Positions 8,487 through 17,714 of a stretch of 64,000 nucleotides of DNA are shown one piece after another. The DNA lies in the NCBI GenBank assembly GCA_017525235.1, contig JAFXTC010000036.1, positions 1-64,000 of the forward strand. The letters are read 5' to 3'. Source of the stretch: Bacteroidaceae bacterium (GTDB lineage: Bacteria > Bacteroidota > Bacteroidia > Bacteroidales > Bacteroidaceae). The position numbers and the translations under genes were made by a program. Below the pieces are notes generated by a model that saw only the letters and a list, made by a program, of their open reading frames with translations, was not told where the DNA came from and made no database searches. Within the stretch, counting starts at the first letter, position 1, and each line of letters opens with the position of its first letter.

Positions 8487-9242
8487 ATGTTTAACATGAA
8501 AAAGATTATTTATTTTGTCATTGCCCTGGTAATTTCGACCAGTAATGCTATGGCATTTGAGTTTGAAAACGAGCCTGAAGCTGGTTTGAGTTTTATGGGA
8601 CTCTTTGGAATGAATGTTTCCAAACTTCAGAACAGCGGCTACAGTGCAAAAGTTGGCGCCATGATGGGTATTAGGGCCGACTACATGCTTCCCAAGGCTC
8701 ATGGAACATATATCACAGCAGGAATTGACTGGACCATGAAAGGTGGAAGACGTACTGATATTCTTGAGGTGATAGACAATGTTCCATACGAATCATCCAG
8801 AAAATATGCATTGCATTACATCGAGATTCCCATTCGCGTAGGTTTCCGTTACAACGTACTTGAAAATTTAGGGCTCTACGGAGAATTGGGCCCTTATTTT
8901 GCCGTTGGTGTAGGCGGACGCCACAAGTGCAGCATTGACGGAGATGGTCCTAACATTAGAAGCAGAGAGGATGAACTCGGCTTCAATGCTTTCAAAAATC
9001 TTGAGTACGATGCCAACTATCCCGACAGATTACCCTTCCAGCGATGGGATGCCGGTATAAGTTTTCGCATAGGTGCAGAATATGAGCACCATTACAATCT
9101 AATGATAGGATGCGACTGGGGCTTGGCCGATATATATCGTACTAATTTGCGTGACACTTACGCAGTAGCACATCCAAATGGTGAGCGTTTACCCAAGGTT
9201 AAGAATTTCAACTTCAGTATAACCGTCGGCTACCGTTTCTAG
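8487..9242 (+). CDS. Outer-membrane beta-barrel protein, PorT-like
   Basis: A 251-residue protein with a signal peptide (KKIIYFVIALVISTSNAMA). It has the alternating strands and aromatic turns of a small beta-barrel, ending in SITVGYRF with a terminal Phe as outer-membrane proteins do. Segments such as YIEIPIRVGFRYN and LGLYGELGPYFAVGVGG are typical of the PorT-like outer-membrane family of Bacteroidetes. The start may be the second ATG at 8496 (MKK). Function unknown. It is convergent with porZ, with only 16 bp between the stop codons. Confidence 0.75.
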   Translation: MFNMKKIIYFVIALVISTSNAMAFEFENEPEAGLSFMGLFGMNVSKLQNSGYSAKVGAMMGIRADYMLPKAHGTYITAGIDWTMKGGRRTDILEVIDNVPYESSRKYALHYIEIPIRVGFRYNVLENLGLYGELGPYFAVGVGGRHKCSIDGDGPNIRSREDELGFNAFKNLEYDANYPDRLPFQRWDAGISFRIGAEYEHHYNLMIGCDWGLADIYRTNLRDTYAVAHPNGERLPKVKNFNFSITVGYRF

Positions 9243-9258
9243 TTAAGAGAATTAAGAA

Positions 9259-11568
9259 TTATTTGATTATAACGATGCGGGTGACAATAGCTTTGTTGCC
9301 CGCATTGTCGTTTGCTACCACATGGTAGATGCCTGACGCCACACGATTTCCCCTCATGTTGCAGCCGTTCCAAGTAACCAGTCCGCCAGACGAAACGCCA
9401 CTCCATACCAGCTGACCGCTGGAACTTAAGATCTTAACCTCAGCATCCATCGTCATGCCTGTTATGGCAATCGGTCCCGTGTAATCCGACCTTACTGGAT
9501 TCGGATATACCAAAACATTACCCTTATCCAACTCTTCGACAGCCCCTATTGCGTCACTCATATAGCTACACAGACCTTTTTCGGTTCCAATGGCCACCTC
9601 GCCTGTTATGGGATTCACGGCAATATCCTGAATAGCATCACTTAACAAAGGAGAGTCCGCTGTTGTAAAATGGTGAATCGTCTCCTGTCCGTCGGCAGAA
9701 ATCAGGAAGACACCATTTGTCAAGGTACCAACCCACTTCCGGTTTGCACCATCTACAGCGATGCACGTTACCGGCAAGCCACTCAACAGATAATCTGCCA
9801 GGCCACTGCCATCATTCCTATTTACCTTAACCTGAGTGAAACGGAAATTCTTTTCAAACACGGTAGTTGGATCGTCAATTACAAAAAGACCCAGATTTGT
9901 TCCAAACCAAACCCGTCCGTCTAAATCCTCACAGAATCCATAGAACTCATCCGGAGAATATACTGTCTCGTCCTGATTTATAACTTCTTGATATATGGTA
10001 TCTCTGTCGTCTTTCTGGTTAGCAAACGTACCGTTTGTATCAAAACAGAACAGTCCTTTCGCTACATAGTGTCTGCAGTTTACAAACACTAAGCCTGAGC
10101 TATGAAAGAGAATGTTATCACAAAGCGAGGCTTGCCTTATAGACTTATAATACAAGGCTTCCCACTTACCGCTTGGGCGCATTACACGTACAACGGTATC
10201 CAACTGCGAACAAAGCATCCAAAGGTTGCCGTCTGCATCATACTTCAATCCTGAACATGACACATAATTCATGTAGTACTGACTCGCAGGCAGAATACTC
10301 CGAAGGGGACTGTTGTCTTTATTATAAAATTTCACAAACTTGCCGTCTTTGTATTCGAAAAGGCCGTTTCTATGAAGAGAAGCAAAGTGACGAGAGGGAT
10401 CTGCGGGGTCTTGAACTAAGTCTGTGGTGTTGGCCAGTTTAATCTTTTTGTATTTCTCCGGAATCTCCGTCATCTCCTCAAAATTAGTCCACTCGTCATC
10501 CTCCATATACATTGCCGTCGGCTTGTTATAAATAGCATCTGTAGTATTGATACCTCCTGCCACAAGCAGACGGTTGCCTGCCCAATTTAATCTGTATGAG
10601 AGGTTACGAACAGGGCTGTTGGGTGCTATAGAGGGAACGGTTACCTGCATTTGGTTGTCGTTTATCTTATATCCTTGCAAACCTTTATACTGGTCGCTTA
10701 CCCAATACACACCACCCTGACAGGTTACATCACTCCAGGTATTATCCTCCTTTATAGTAGTGTAGCCAGGCAAATTCGAGGTATAGCAAATAGCACTGGC
10801 ATTGCCCCAGAAAAGCATACCATTTGTTTCGCGCAAAAAAGAGATTGATTCATCATATATCTTTTCTATGGTGTTGCCAACCTGAGTGTCGATTACAAAA
10901 AGATTGTTGGCTCGTACACCCAACAACTGATCTCCAAAGAATTGCAACTGGCTCCAGTCTGTACTTTCCTGATGTTTTGTCCAATTTGTCTTGTCTTGCA
11001 TATTCTCTGCCCTAGAGCACACATACAAGCCGCTTGTGGTGGCAAGGTAAATCTTCTCATCATTAACAGCAACCCCCTTAGCATCAAGTCCCAAACGATA
11101 TGTGTTTCTGAAGATACCTTCTTTCATGTCCACTTCTATAAGCCCGAAACCCGTCGACAAATAAGCCATAGAGCCATAGATATACATGTTGCTAATCTCC
11201 TTTCCCATAACAGACTTGTCCTTTAATGCAGAAAGATTCTGAACATTATCATCGGCATCCAGTAAGTCAATATTACTGTTTGAATAGATCAGGATAATCT
11301 TTTTTGCCTCCTGGCTATAACCGATATTCACAATATCCACATCGTTAAGAACACCCAGATTGTCATAGGTCCTTACCTCCGTGTCTTCCGTGTCATACGA
11401 AAAAAGGTCACCATTTGCAACCGTATAAATGGTTTTTCCTACTGCCACACTCTTCGTTGCATTGTGATAACTGAGGTATACCTTCCATGAACCTATTTGG
11501 GCAGCTTGCAGGCAAGTGCCAACAACTAGGAAAAATAAAACTGTCAGAAACTTTTTCATATTTCTCAT
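9259..11568 (-). CDS. porZ: Type IX secretion system beta-propeller protein PorZ
   Basis: A 769-residue protein with a signal peptide (MKKFLTVLFFLVVGTCLQA). The start of the mature part (IGSWKVYLSYHNATKSVAVGKTIYTVANGDLFSYD, written here as its pattern) and the IYSNSNIDLLD segment match PorZ. PorZ is a surface protein of the T9SS attachment complex with two seven-bladed propellers. Reg_prop-like blades recur (DLDGRVWFGTNLGLFVI, NRKWVGTLTNGVFLIS). The C-terminal 80 residues (LVYPNPVRSDYTGP, then VKILSSSGQLVWSG, ASGIYHVV) form a type A C-terminal domain. It is the last gene of the leuS-yitT-yitT-rdgB unit. The second ATG at 11559 is an alternative start. Its presence implies a T9SS elsewhere in the genome. 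Confidence 0.85.
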   Translation of the reverse strand: MRNMKKFLTVLFFLVVGTCLQAAQIGSWKVYLSYHNATKSVAVGKTIYTVANGDLFSYDTEDTEVRTYDNLGVLNDVDIVNIGYSQEAKKIILIYSNSNIDLLDADDNVQNLSALKDKSVMGKEISNMYIYGSMAYLSTGFGLIEVDMKEGIFRNTYRLGLDAKGVAVNDEKIYLATTSGLYVCSRAENMQDKTNWTKHQESTDWSQLQFFGDQLLGVRANNLFVIDTQVGNTIEKIYDESISFLRETNGMLFWGNASAICYTSNLPGYTTIKEDNTWSDVTCQGGVYWVSDQYKGLQGYKINDNQMQVTVPSIAPNSPVRNLSYRLNWAGNRLLVAGGINTTDAIYNKPTAMYMEDDEWTNFEEMTEIPEKYKKIKLANTTDLVQDPADPSRHFASLHRNGLFEYKDGKFVKFYNKDNSPLRSILPASQYYMNYVSCSGLKYDADGNLWMLCSQLDTVVRVMRPSGKWEALYYKSIRQASLCDNILFHSSGLVFVNCRHYVAKGLFCFDTNGTFANQKDDRDTIYQEVINQDETVYSPDEFYGFCEDLDGRVWFGTNLGLFVIDDPTTVFEKNFRFTQVKVNRNDGSGLADYLLSGLPVTCIAVDGANRKWVGTLTNGVFLISADGQETIHHFTTADSPLLSDAIQDIAVNPITGEVAIGTEKGLCSYMSDAIGAVEELDKGNVLVYPNPVRSDYTGPIAITGMTMDAEVKILSSSGQLVWSGVSSGGLVTWNGCNMRGNRVASGIYHVVANDNAGNKAIVTRIVIIK

Positions 11569-11609
11569 TTATTCTCGGTTTCTACGTTAACGGGAACGTC
11601 AACTAACTC

Positions 11610-12212
11610 TTAATTCTTAACTCCCACAAGGAATTCAACCAGTTTCGTGATGGCCCTTCCCCGATGGCTTATGGCATTCTTATCTTCTGCCGACATCTGG
11701 GCAAATGCTAGTCCATCCCCTTCTACAGGAGCGAAGATGGGGTCATAACCAAAGCCTCTTTCGCCTACTTTCTGCATCAATATCTCCCCTTCTACAATTC
11801 CTTCAAAGAGATGCTCTTCGTCGTTCTGTACCAAAGCAACCACTGTACGGAATCGGGCGCTACGGTCCTCTGCGTCCTCCAGCTTATCCAACAGACACTG
11901 GATATTAGCATCTGCATCGTGACTTTCGCCATAGCCGTTCATAGAGCCAAAACGTGCTGTATATACACCAGGAGCACCATCTAATGCTGTTACTTCCAAA
12001 CCTGTATCGTCAGCAAAGCAGTCTATGCCGTAATGGTCGTGGACATAACGGGCTTTCTGTAAGGCATTACCCTCTAGCGTATCAGCAGTTTCCGGTATGT
12101 CTTCATGACATCCTATTTCTGCCAATCCCCTAACCAGAAACCTGTCTCCCAGAATCTGTCTAACCTCTTCCAACTTATGGGCGTTGTTGGTTGCCATTAC
12201 AAGTTCTTTCAT
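11610..12212 (-). CDS. rdgB: XTP/dITP diphosphatase (RdgB/HAM1 family)
   Basis: A 200-residue house-cleaning pyrophosphatase that removes inosine and xanthosine triphosphates from the nucleotide pool. The N-terminal substrate motif MATNNAHKLEEV, the DDTGLEV motif, PGVYTARFG, FEGIVEGEI, GFGYDPIF and the ending ISHRGRA are all present. The start overlaps the stop of the upstream YitT gene by 4 bp (ATGA arrangement), which points to translational coupling. Confidence 0.93.
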   Translation of the reverse strand: MKELVMATNNAHKLEEVRQILGDRFLVRGLAEIGCHEDIPETADTLEGNALQKARYVHDHYGIDCFADDTGLEVTALDGAPGVYTARFGSMNGYGESHDADANIQCLLDKLEDAEDRSARFRTVVALVQNDEEHLFEGIVEGEILMQKVGERGFGYDPIFAPVEGDGLAFAQMSAEDKNAISHRGRAITKLVEFLVGVKN

Positions 12213-13114
12213 CTCTTTATCTTGTCAAACCCTTCACCAAATACACCTTCTACATTTCCCATAGAAACAAAAGCTCTTGGATCTATCTGCCTGATGAGGG
12301 CGAAAAGCGCACGGCTTTCAATTTTTTTAGCCAAAATAAGCAACACCTGACGTTTCTCCTTGCTGTAAAAACCTTCTCCATAGAGCACGGTCACACCACG
12401 CTCCATCTTCTCGTTCACCTGGGTAGCAATCTCATTGTACTTATCGCTGACAATAATAAACTGTACGCTCTGCCGGAGACCGTTGGTGACATAATCCAGG
12501 AAGAACATCGACATAATCATAGTCAGGTAACCCACCACCATGGTCTCCAGATTACGGAAGATAAGGAAACTGCTGCCAATGATAGCAAGGTCAATACATA
12601 ACATCAATCGTCCTAACGAAATGTTCCAATACTTGTTGATACTGCTGGCAATGATATCAATACCACCCGTACTGCCACCAGACAAAAACACCAAAGCCAA
12701 TCCAAGACCTTCCATAAGAGCGCCTATAACGCAAGCCATAAATTTCTGATCGCCAACTATATGCATCAAATGCTCATGCCCCTGTGCATCTACAGTGGTA
12801 ATCTCATGCTGGAATATGTTTATCAGGAATGATATAATAAGAATGGCTATGACGGTTTTCACACTATACCTCCATCCCATTATTTTTGCTCCAATCAGTA
12901 TCAGGAACACATTCATGATAAGATAAGTCACACTTGGATGGAAGCCTAAGGTGTAGTAAATAAGCGTTGCAATACCATTCATTCCACCGCTGATAAGCTG
13001 ATATGGAAGCAGAAAATATACGTAACTTATTACATATATGACAATACCCAACATCATGAGCAAGTAATTCTTGATCATCTCCCTGATATCTGCCTTTGTC
13101 AGATTCCTTATCAT
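12209..13114 (-). CDS. YitT family membrane protein with DUF2179 domain (second copy)
   Basis: A 301-residue protein with about five or six membrane segments (YLLMMLGIVIYVISYVYFLL at the start) and a soluble C-terminal DUF2179 domain. The domain is visible as RGVTVLYGEGFYSKEKRQVL and ALIRQIDPRAFVSMGNVEGVFGEGF. The central FLSGGSTGGIDIIA loop is a hallmark of the family. The function of YitT is not established. The gene overlaps its paralogue upstream and rdgB downstream by 4 bp each, so the three are tightly coupled. Confidence 0.88.
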   Translation of the reverse strand: MIRNLTKADIREMIKNYLLMMLGIVIYVISYVYFLLPYQLISGGMNGIATLIYYTLGFHPSVTYLIMNVFLILIGAKIMGWRYSVKTVIAILIISFLINIFQHEITTVDAQGHEHLMHIVGDQKFMACVIGALMEGLGLALVFLSGGSTGGIDIIASSINKYWNISLGRLMLCIDLAIIGSSFLIFRNLETMVVGYLTMIMSMFFLDYVTNGLRQSVQFIIVSDKYNEIATQVNEKMERGVTVLYGEGFYSKEKRQVLLILAKKIESRALFALIRQIDPRAFVSMGNVEGVFGEGFDKIKR

Positions 13115-14004
13115 GCCTTTATTACTTTAAATCCATTACCATATACACCCTCTGCCCTACTCTGTGAGACAAAAGCAGCTGGGTCTGTCTCTTGTATCAT
13201 TCTTAAAATTTGTACTGATTCACGTTTGTGGACTATGGTAATAAGAACTTTAATATCTTGATGGCTATAAAAACCTTCACCATTCATGGATGTCACGCTG
13301 TGGCAGGTTTCTGTGATAATGCGCTGGCTGATTTCTTCCGCCTTATGGGTAAAGATAATAAACTGAACATCCTGTCGGGTACTATTGATAAGCATATCCA
13401 ACGCATAGGTATAGACCGCCAACGTAACATAGCCGAACACAACCATACGCCAGTCGTGGAAGATGGGCCAACAAGAGCCAATCACCAAGAAATCAAGATA
13501 CAGCAGGGCACGACCAAAGGAAATGTTCCTGTACTTGTTCACCAGTGCTGCTATGATGTCCCATCCGCCTGTACTACCACCCGATAGGAACACTATACCT
13601 ATACCCAGACCGTTCAGGATAGCTCCCAAAACACATGCCATAGAATCCTGACCTTCGCCCAAGATCTGCATCAAGCTGCCATTATCATCTGTCATCATCT
13701 GCTGGCCCAACTGCAAATAGGTTGAGAGAGCCAGCACAGCATAGGAAGTCTTAATCGTAAACTTCCACCCCAGCTTCCAAAGGGCAAATATCAGCAAGAT
13801 AGCGTTAGCAATCAGTATTGCATACTGGACAGGAAACCCAGTAACGTAGTACACAATGGCAAACATACCCGTCATACCACCTGTGGTAATATGGTAAGGC
13901 AATAGGAATGCAGCCCAACCAAGGGCATAGACAGCCATTCCAAGATTTATGGAAAAGAAGTCCTTAACAAACTCCCATATTCTGCGATAATTTACCTTTG
14001 GCAT
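13111..14004 (-). CDS. YitT family membrane protein with DUF2179 domain (first copy)
   Basis: A 297-residue paralogue of the next gene, with the same layout: several membrane segments, FLSGGSTGGWDIIAAL in the middle, and a DUF2179 domain (MNGEGFYSHQDIKVL, IQETDPAAFVSQSRAEGVYGNGF). It lies 12 bp after leuS and overlaps the second copy by 4 bp. A tandem pair of unequal YitT copies suggests an old duplication and possibly a heteromeric complex (inference). Confidence 0.88.
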   Translation of the reverse strand: MPKVNYRRIWEFVKDFFSINLGMAVYALGWAAFLLPYHITTGGMTGMFAIVYYVTGFPVQYAILIANAILLIFALWKLGWKFTIKTSYAVLALSTYLQLGQQMMTDDNGSLMQILGEGQDSMACVLGAILNGLGIGIVFLSGGSTGGWDIIAALVNKYRNISFGRALLYLDFLVIGSCWPIFHDWRMVVFGYVTLAVYTYALDMLINSTRQDVQFIIFTHKAEEISQRIITETCHSVTSMNGEGFYSHQDIKVLITIVHKRESVQILRMIQETDPAAFVSQSRAEGVYGNGFKVIKA

Positions 14005-14016
14005 TGTGATATTTTA

Positions 14017-16965
14017 TTAAGCCTGAGGCTTTACAACGATGTTGACAATACGACCGGGTATGGCAATGGTCTTCACAATTTGCATACCGTCCAGATACTT
14101 TTGTGCATCAGGGGCAGAAGTTGCCATCTGTACCATCTGGTCGGGTGTGGCATCTGCAGGGAAATCCATGGCAAAACGCACCTTACCGTTAAACTGAACA
14201 CCCAGTTTCACACTGGTTTCCACCAAGTACTTCTCGTCGAACACTGGCCACTTAGCGTCGCAAACACTGGTCTTGTTGCCCAATGCTTCCCACAACTCCT
14301 CTGCAATATGAGGAGCGAAAGGAGCAATCAGCACAACCATCTGCTCCAAAATAGCATGGTTCTTGCACTTCAACTGAGACAATTCGTTCACTGCTACCAT
14401 GAAGGCAGAGATAGCTGTATTATAAGAGAATTCCTCTATATCTGCCGTTACCTTCTTGATAAGCTTGTGCAGAGTCTTTAGCTCTTCTGCCGTCGGATTA
14501 TCCTGAGTGTTCTGATTGTTCAGAATGTTCTGTGCTAATCCCCAGAATTTCTTCAGGAAGCGGAAACAACCGTCGATACCGGCTACATCCCAAGGCTTCG
14601 ACTGCTCAATGGGACCCAAGAACATCTCGTACAGACGCAAAGTGTCGGCACCGTAGTTCTCGCAGATATCATCGGGGTTCACTACGTTGTACTTCGACTT
14701 AGACATCTTCTCGATAGCCTGACTGACAATATACTGACCATTTTGGTTTAGGATGAACTCGCCCTCACGGAACTCGGGTGTCCACTCACGTATCTTCTCC
14801 ACATTCAGCACATTGCCGTTTACCATACTGATATCGGCATATACAGGATCACACTCTGTACCCTGATAATAGTAGAAACTCTTCTTCTTGGCATCGTCGT
14901 AACACTCCTCTAGCAAGTCGAAACTTACAAACTTATTGGTATTGCGCAGACGATAAACAAAGCTAGACCACCCCTGAATCATACCCTGGTTGATGAGCTT
15001 CTGGAAAGGCTCATTCTTCTTGCTTACACCCAGGTCGAAGAGGAACTTGTTCCAGAAACGGCTGTAAATAAGATGACCCGTAGCATGCTCGCTACCACCT
15101 ACATACAGATCCACATTCTGCCAGTAAGAAGCAGCCTTGTCGCTAACCAAAGCCTCATCGTTGTGAGGATCCATGTAGCGCAGATAGTATGCACTTGAAC
15201 CGGCAAAACCTGGCATCGTGTACAGTTCGAGGGGGAAGACTGTTTGGTTGTCAATTGCGGAACAATCGACCACGCTATTTGTTTTGGTATCCCAAGCCCA
15301 TGTCTTGGCATTGCCCAATGGAGGCTCGCCTGTCTCTGTAGGCAGGAACTTATCCACCTGTGGCAATTTCAATGGAAGGCACTCCTCGGGAATCATCTGT
15401 GGAATACCATTCTTGTAATATACGGGGAAAGGCTCACCCCAGTAGCGTTGACGACTGAAGATAGCGTCACGCAGACGGTAGTTCACCTTCACACGACCCA
15501 GTTTATGAGCCTTTACAAATCGCTTGGTCTCTGCTATCGCCTCTTTGATGGAAAGACCGTTCAGACAGAGGCTCTCGCCATCGTACTTCACGCTCTTGTC
15601 CGGGCTGATAGGGGAATTCATTACAATACCTTCTTTTGCATCATAGCTCTCCTCGCTAACATCTGCACCCTCAACCAAGGGGATAATGGGCAAGTTAAAG
15701 TGCTTGGCAAAGGCATAGTCGCGACTATCGTGTGCAGGCACAGCCATAATGGCACCTGTACCGTAACCGGCCAATACATATTCTGCCACGTAGATGGGGC
15801 ACTTGTCGCCTGTAATAGGATTGATACCGTATGCACCGGAGAACACACCCGTAACGGTGTGGTCTATCATACGCTCACGTTCCGTACGACTCTTCACATA
15901 TTTGATGTACTCATCTACAGCTGCACGCTGCTCTGGCGTAGTTACTATATCCACCAGCTCACTCTCAGGAGCCAACACAAAGAAGGTCACACCAAACATC
16001 GTATCGGCACGCGTAGTGAAGATGGTGAAGTCCACATCTTGGTCGGCGACCTTAATCTGTACCTCGGTACCCTCGCTGCGACCAATCCAGTTTCGCTGCG
16101 TCTCCTTGATACTTTCACTCCACTGAATGGTTTCCAGACCATCCAATAAGCGCTGACTGTAAGCACTAACACGCAGGCACCATTGGCGCATCTTCTTCTG
16201 CTCCACAGGGTAGCCACCACGCTCGCTCACGCCGTTTACTACCTCATCGTTTGCAAGAACAGTACCCAAAGCAGGACACCAGTTCACCATCGTCTCACCC
16301 ATAAAGGCTAGACGGTAGTTCATCAGCACATCACTTTGCTTCTTCTCGTCCCAGCTGTTCCACTCGTCAGCCGTAAAACTCAGCTCCTCACCTTGTGCAA
16401 CATTATAGGCATCCAACCCTTCTGTGCCATACTTCTCGAAGTAAGCCACCAACTCCTCAATAGGACGTGCCTTAGCACAGTCTCCTCCCACCTTGGGGGA
16501 GGTTGGGAGGGGGCCGCCATAGAAGTGTTTAAACATCTTCTGGAATGCCCACTGTGTCCACTTATAATAATCAGGAGTACAGGTTCGTACCTCACGGTCC
16601 CAGTCGAAGCTGAAACCTATCTTATCCAACTGTTCGCGATAGCGATCAATGTTCTGGAATGTTGTCTTCTCTGGGTGCTGACCCGTCTTAATAGCATACT
16701 GCTCAGCAGGCAGTCCATAGGCATCATAGCCCATGGGGTTCAGCACATTAAAGCCCTGCAAACGCTTATAGCGGGCATATATATCACTGGCGATGTATCC
16801 TAATGGGTGACCAACATGCAAACCTGCTCCACTGGGATAAGGGAACATGTTCAGAACGTAGAACTTCTTACGGCTCTCGTCCTCTACCACTTTATACGTC
16901 TTATTGGCCACCCATTTCTGGTGCCATTTCTGTTCTATCTCTCTAAAGTTATATTCTTTTGCCAT
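14017..16965 (-). CDS. leuS: Leucyl-tRNA synthetase with an in-frame repeat insertion
   Basis: A 982-residue class I synthetase that charges tRNA-Leu. The HIGH-type motif is HVGHPLGY near residue 50. The editing domain carries [11 protein letters not shown] and [16 protein letters not shown]. The KMSKS motif is in [15 protein letters not shown], and an anticodon-binding domain follows. Between KMFKHFY and [10 protein letters not shown] the protein carries [13 protein letters not shown] (about residues 149-161), encoded by a GC-rich palindromic repeat at 16483-16519. From memory, relatives have only two or three residues here, so it looks like an in-frame insertion next to the catalytic domain. 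The gene heads the leuS-yitT-yitT-rdgB-porZ unit. Confidence 0.95.
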   Translation of the reverse strand: MAKEYNFREIEQKWHQKWVANKTYKVVEDESRKKFYVLNMFPYPSGAGLHVGHPLGYIASDIYARYKRLQGFNVLNPMGYDAYGLPAEQYAIKTGQHPEKTTFQNIDRYREQLDKIGFSFDWDREVRTCTPDYYKWTQWAFQKMFKHFYGGPLPTSPKVGGDCAKARPIEELVAYFEKYGTEGLDAYNVAQGEELSFTADEWNSWDEKKQSDVLMNYRLAFMGETMVNWCPALGTVLANDEVVNGVSERGGYPVEQKKMRQWCLRVSAYSQRLLDGLETIQWSESIKETQRNWIGRSEGTEVQIKVADQDVDFTIFTTRADTMFGVTFFVLAPESELVDIVTTPEQRAAVDEYIKYVKSRTERERMIDHTVTGVFSGAYGINPITGDKCPIYVAEYVLAGYGTGAIMAVPAHDSRDYAFAKHFNLPIIPLVEGADVSEESYDAKEGIVMNSPISPDKSVKYDGESLCLNGLSIKEAIAETKRFVKAHKLGRVKVNYRLRDAIFSRQRYWGEPFPVYYKNGIPQMIPEECLPLKLPQVDKFLPTETGEPPLGNAKTWAWDTKTNSVVDCSAIDNQTVFPLELYTMPGFAGSSAYYLRYMDPHNDEALVSDKAASYWQNVDLYVGGSEHATGHLIYSRFWNKFLFDLGVSKKNEPFQKLINQGMIQGWSSFVYRLRNTNKFVSFDLLEECYDDAKKKSFYYYQGTECDPVYADISMVNGNVLNVEKIREWTPEFREGEFILNQNGQYIVSQAIEKMSKSKYNVVNPDDICENYGADTLRLYEMFLGPIEQSKPWDVAGIDGCFRFLKKFWGLAQNILNNQNTQDNPTAEELKTLHKLIKKVTADIEEFSYNTAISAFMVAVNELSQLKCKNHAILEQMVVLIAPFAPHIAEELWEALGNKTSVCDAKWPVFDEKYLVETSVKLGVQFNGKVRFAMDFPADATPDQMVQMATSAPDAQKYLDGMQIVKTIAIPGRIVNIVVKPQA
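16483..16519. repeat. GC-rich palindromic element inside leuS
   Basis: About 37 bp with CTCCTCCCACC, a short CTTGG centre and GGGAGGTTGGGAG. It is translated on the minus strand as [11 protein letters not shown] related copy lies at 56184-56217 in the radical SAM gene, where the other strand is translated. Confidence 0.8.
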
Positions 16966-16999
16966 ATTACAAATAAGGTATTTTTCTTTTTTTCGACTG

Positions 17000-17030
17000 C
17001 AAAGTTACGACTAAGTGAGCGGAATACAAA
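17000..17030 (-). promoter_or_regulatory. leuS promoter
   Basis: On the minus strand TTTG (17030-17027), a 19-bp spacer containing CGCTCACTTAGTCG and TAACTTTG (17007-17000) form a full Bacteroidetes promoter about 35 bp before the leuS ATG at 16965. It is the first unit of the tandem 85-bp array that extends to 17361. Confidence 0.75.
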
Positions 17031-17361
17031 ATAAATTCATTTATTTTTATTTCCGAACGAGAGTATCTTAGAGACGAAGGTCTCAATGTTACGAATAAGC
17101 GAGAGATAAACGAAATAAAAACACCTTTTATATTTCTTTATCCGAGCGGAAGTAAGTTCGGCAATAGCCAAAGTTACGAATAAGCGAGAGATAAACGAAA
17201 TAAAAACACCTTTTATATTTCTTTATCCGAGCGGAAGTAAGTTCGGCGATAGCCAAAGTTACGAATAAGCGAGAGATAAAAGAAATAAAAAAGTTTTTTT
17301 TCTTTATCCGAGCGGAAGTAAGTTCGACCGCAGGTCAAAGTTACGAATAAGTGAGCGGAAC
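17004..17361. repeat. Tandem array of about 85-bp promoter-like units upstream of leuS
   Basis: Units begin with GTTACGAmTAAG at 17004, 17088, 17173, 17258 and, partial, at 17340, giving periods of 84, 85, 85 and 82 bp. The units at 17088 and 17173 are almost identical; the others are diverged. Read on the minus strand, most units end in TAACTTTG preceded by CTCGCTTATTCG or CGCTCACTTAGTCG, so each is a potential start site toward leuS. The other half carries CCGAGCGGAAGTAAGTTCG, whose ends can pair. No gene is seen in this stretch. Confidence 0.85.
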
Positions 17362-17373
17362 AGTTGCCAAAAT

Positions 17374-17394
17374 CTAAAGTCTAAGGTCTAATGT
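17374..17394. repeat. Short heptamer array
   Basis: Three CTAArGT-type 7-mers follow the tandem 85-bp array directly. The same unit type is found at 56024-56051. Confidence 0.65.
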
Positions 17395-17507
17395 CATTAC
17401 TCGATGATAAATCCTAACACTTAATTCTTTATTCCCTATGTTTAATACGCTCGCATTGACATAAATCAAGAAAAACACAGAAAAGCATAATCTGCAATCA
17501 TCCTTTT

Positions 17508-17538
17508 CTTGGAACATAGCAGAAATCCTTTAACTTTG
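17508..17538 (+). promoter_or_regulatory. Promoter of the small RNA candidate
   Basis: CTTG (17508-17511), a 19-bp spacer and a perfect TAACTTTG (17531-17538) on the plus strand. No coding frame starts downstream before the terminator at 17665-17702. Confidence 0.65.
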
Positions 17539-17543
17539 CATAC

Positions 17544-17702
17544 CGAAAAAAGTAAGCACCGTGATGGCGCACAGCTTGTTTGGTATAGAAAAAGCTTTAA
17601 GCAAAGATATTTCGTTTAGTTAGTTTTAGGTAAAAAGAATTTGAGAGATTAAAGATTAGTCGGGCGAGCATTTTTTCGTGATGAAAAGATGCTCGTTTTT
17701 TT
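17544..17702 (+). ncRNA. Candidate free-standing small RNA of about 155 nt
   Basis: A promoter (17508-17538) and a strong intrinsic terminator (17665-17702) bracket about 155 nt without a plausible reading frame. The next plus-strand gene is nearly 3 kb away, and the neighbouring gene is on the minus strand and ends at 17715. The RNA is therefore not a leader. The body contains CAGCTTG, AAAAGCTTTAAGC and an AT-rich middle. It lacks the features I would expect of SRP RNA, tmRNA or RNase P RNA; a 6S-like or trans-acting regulatory RNA cannot be excluded. Confidence 0.55.
17665..17702 (+). terminator. Intrinsic terminator of the small RNA candidate
   Basis: CGAGCAT TTTTTC pairs with GAAAAG ATGCTCG around a GTGAT loop, giving about 13 bp with one wobble, followed by a run of T on the plus strand. 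The minus strand has no T run after the hairpin, so the orientation is clear. Confidence 0.85.
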
Positions 17703-17714
17703 CATGCCAGAACG

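Noticed and set aside
15244..16149. Plus-strand open frame of 301 codons
   Set aside because: Antisense to leuS.
17004..17361. Possible CRISPR array
   Set aside because: The 85-bp units are directly tandem with no unique spacers and no cas genes nearby; the units are promoter-like.
17544..17702. Identity of the small RNA as SRP RNA, tmRNA or RNase P RNA
   Set aside because: None of their conserved cores (for example the GGAAGGAAGCAG-type SRP apex or a tag-coding frame) is present and the length does not fit tmRNA or RNase P RNA.
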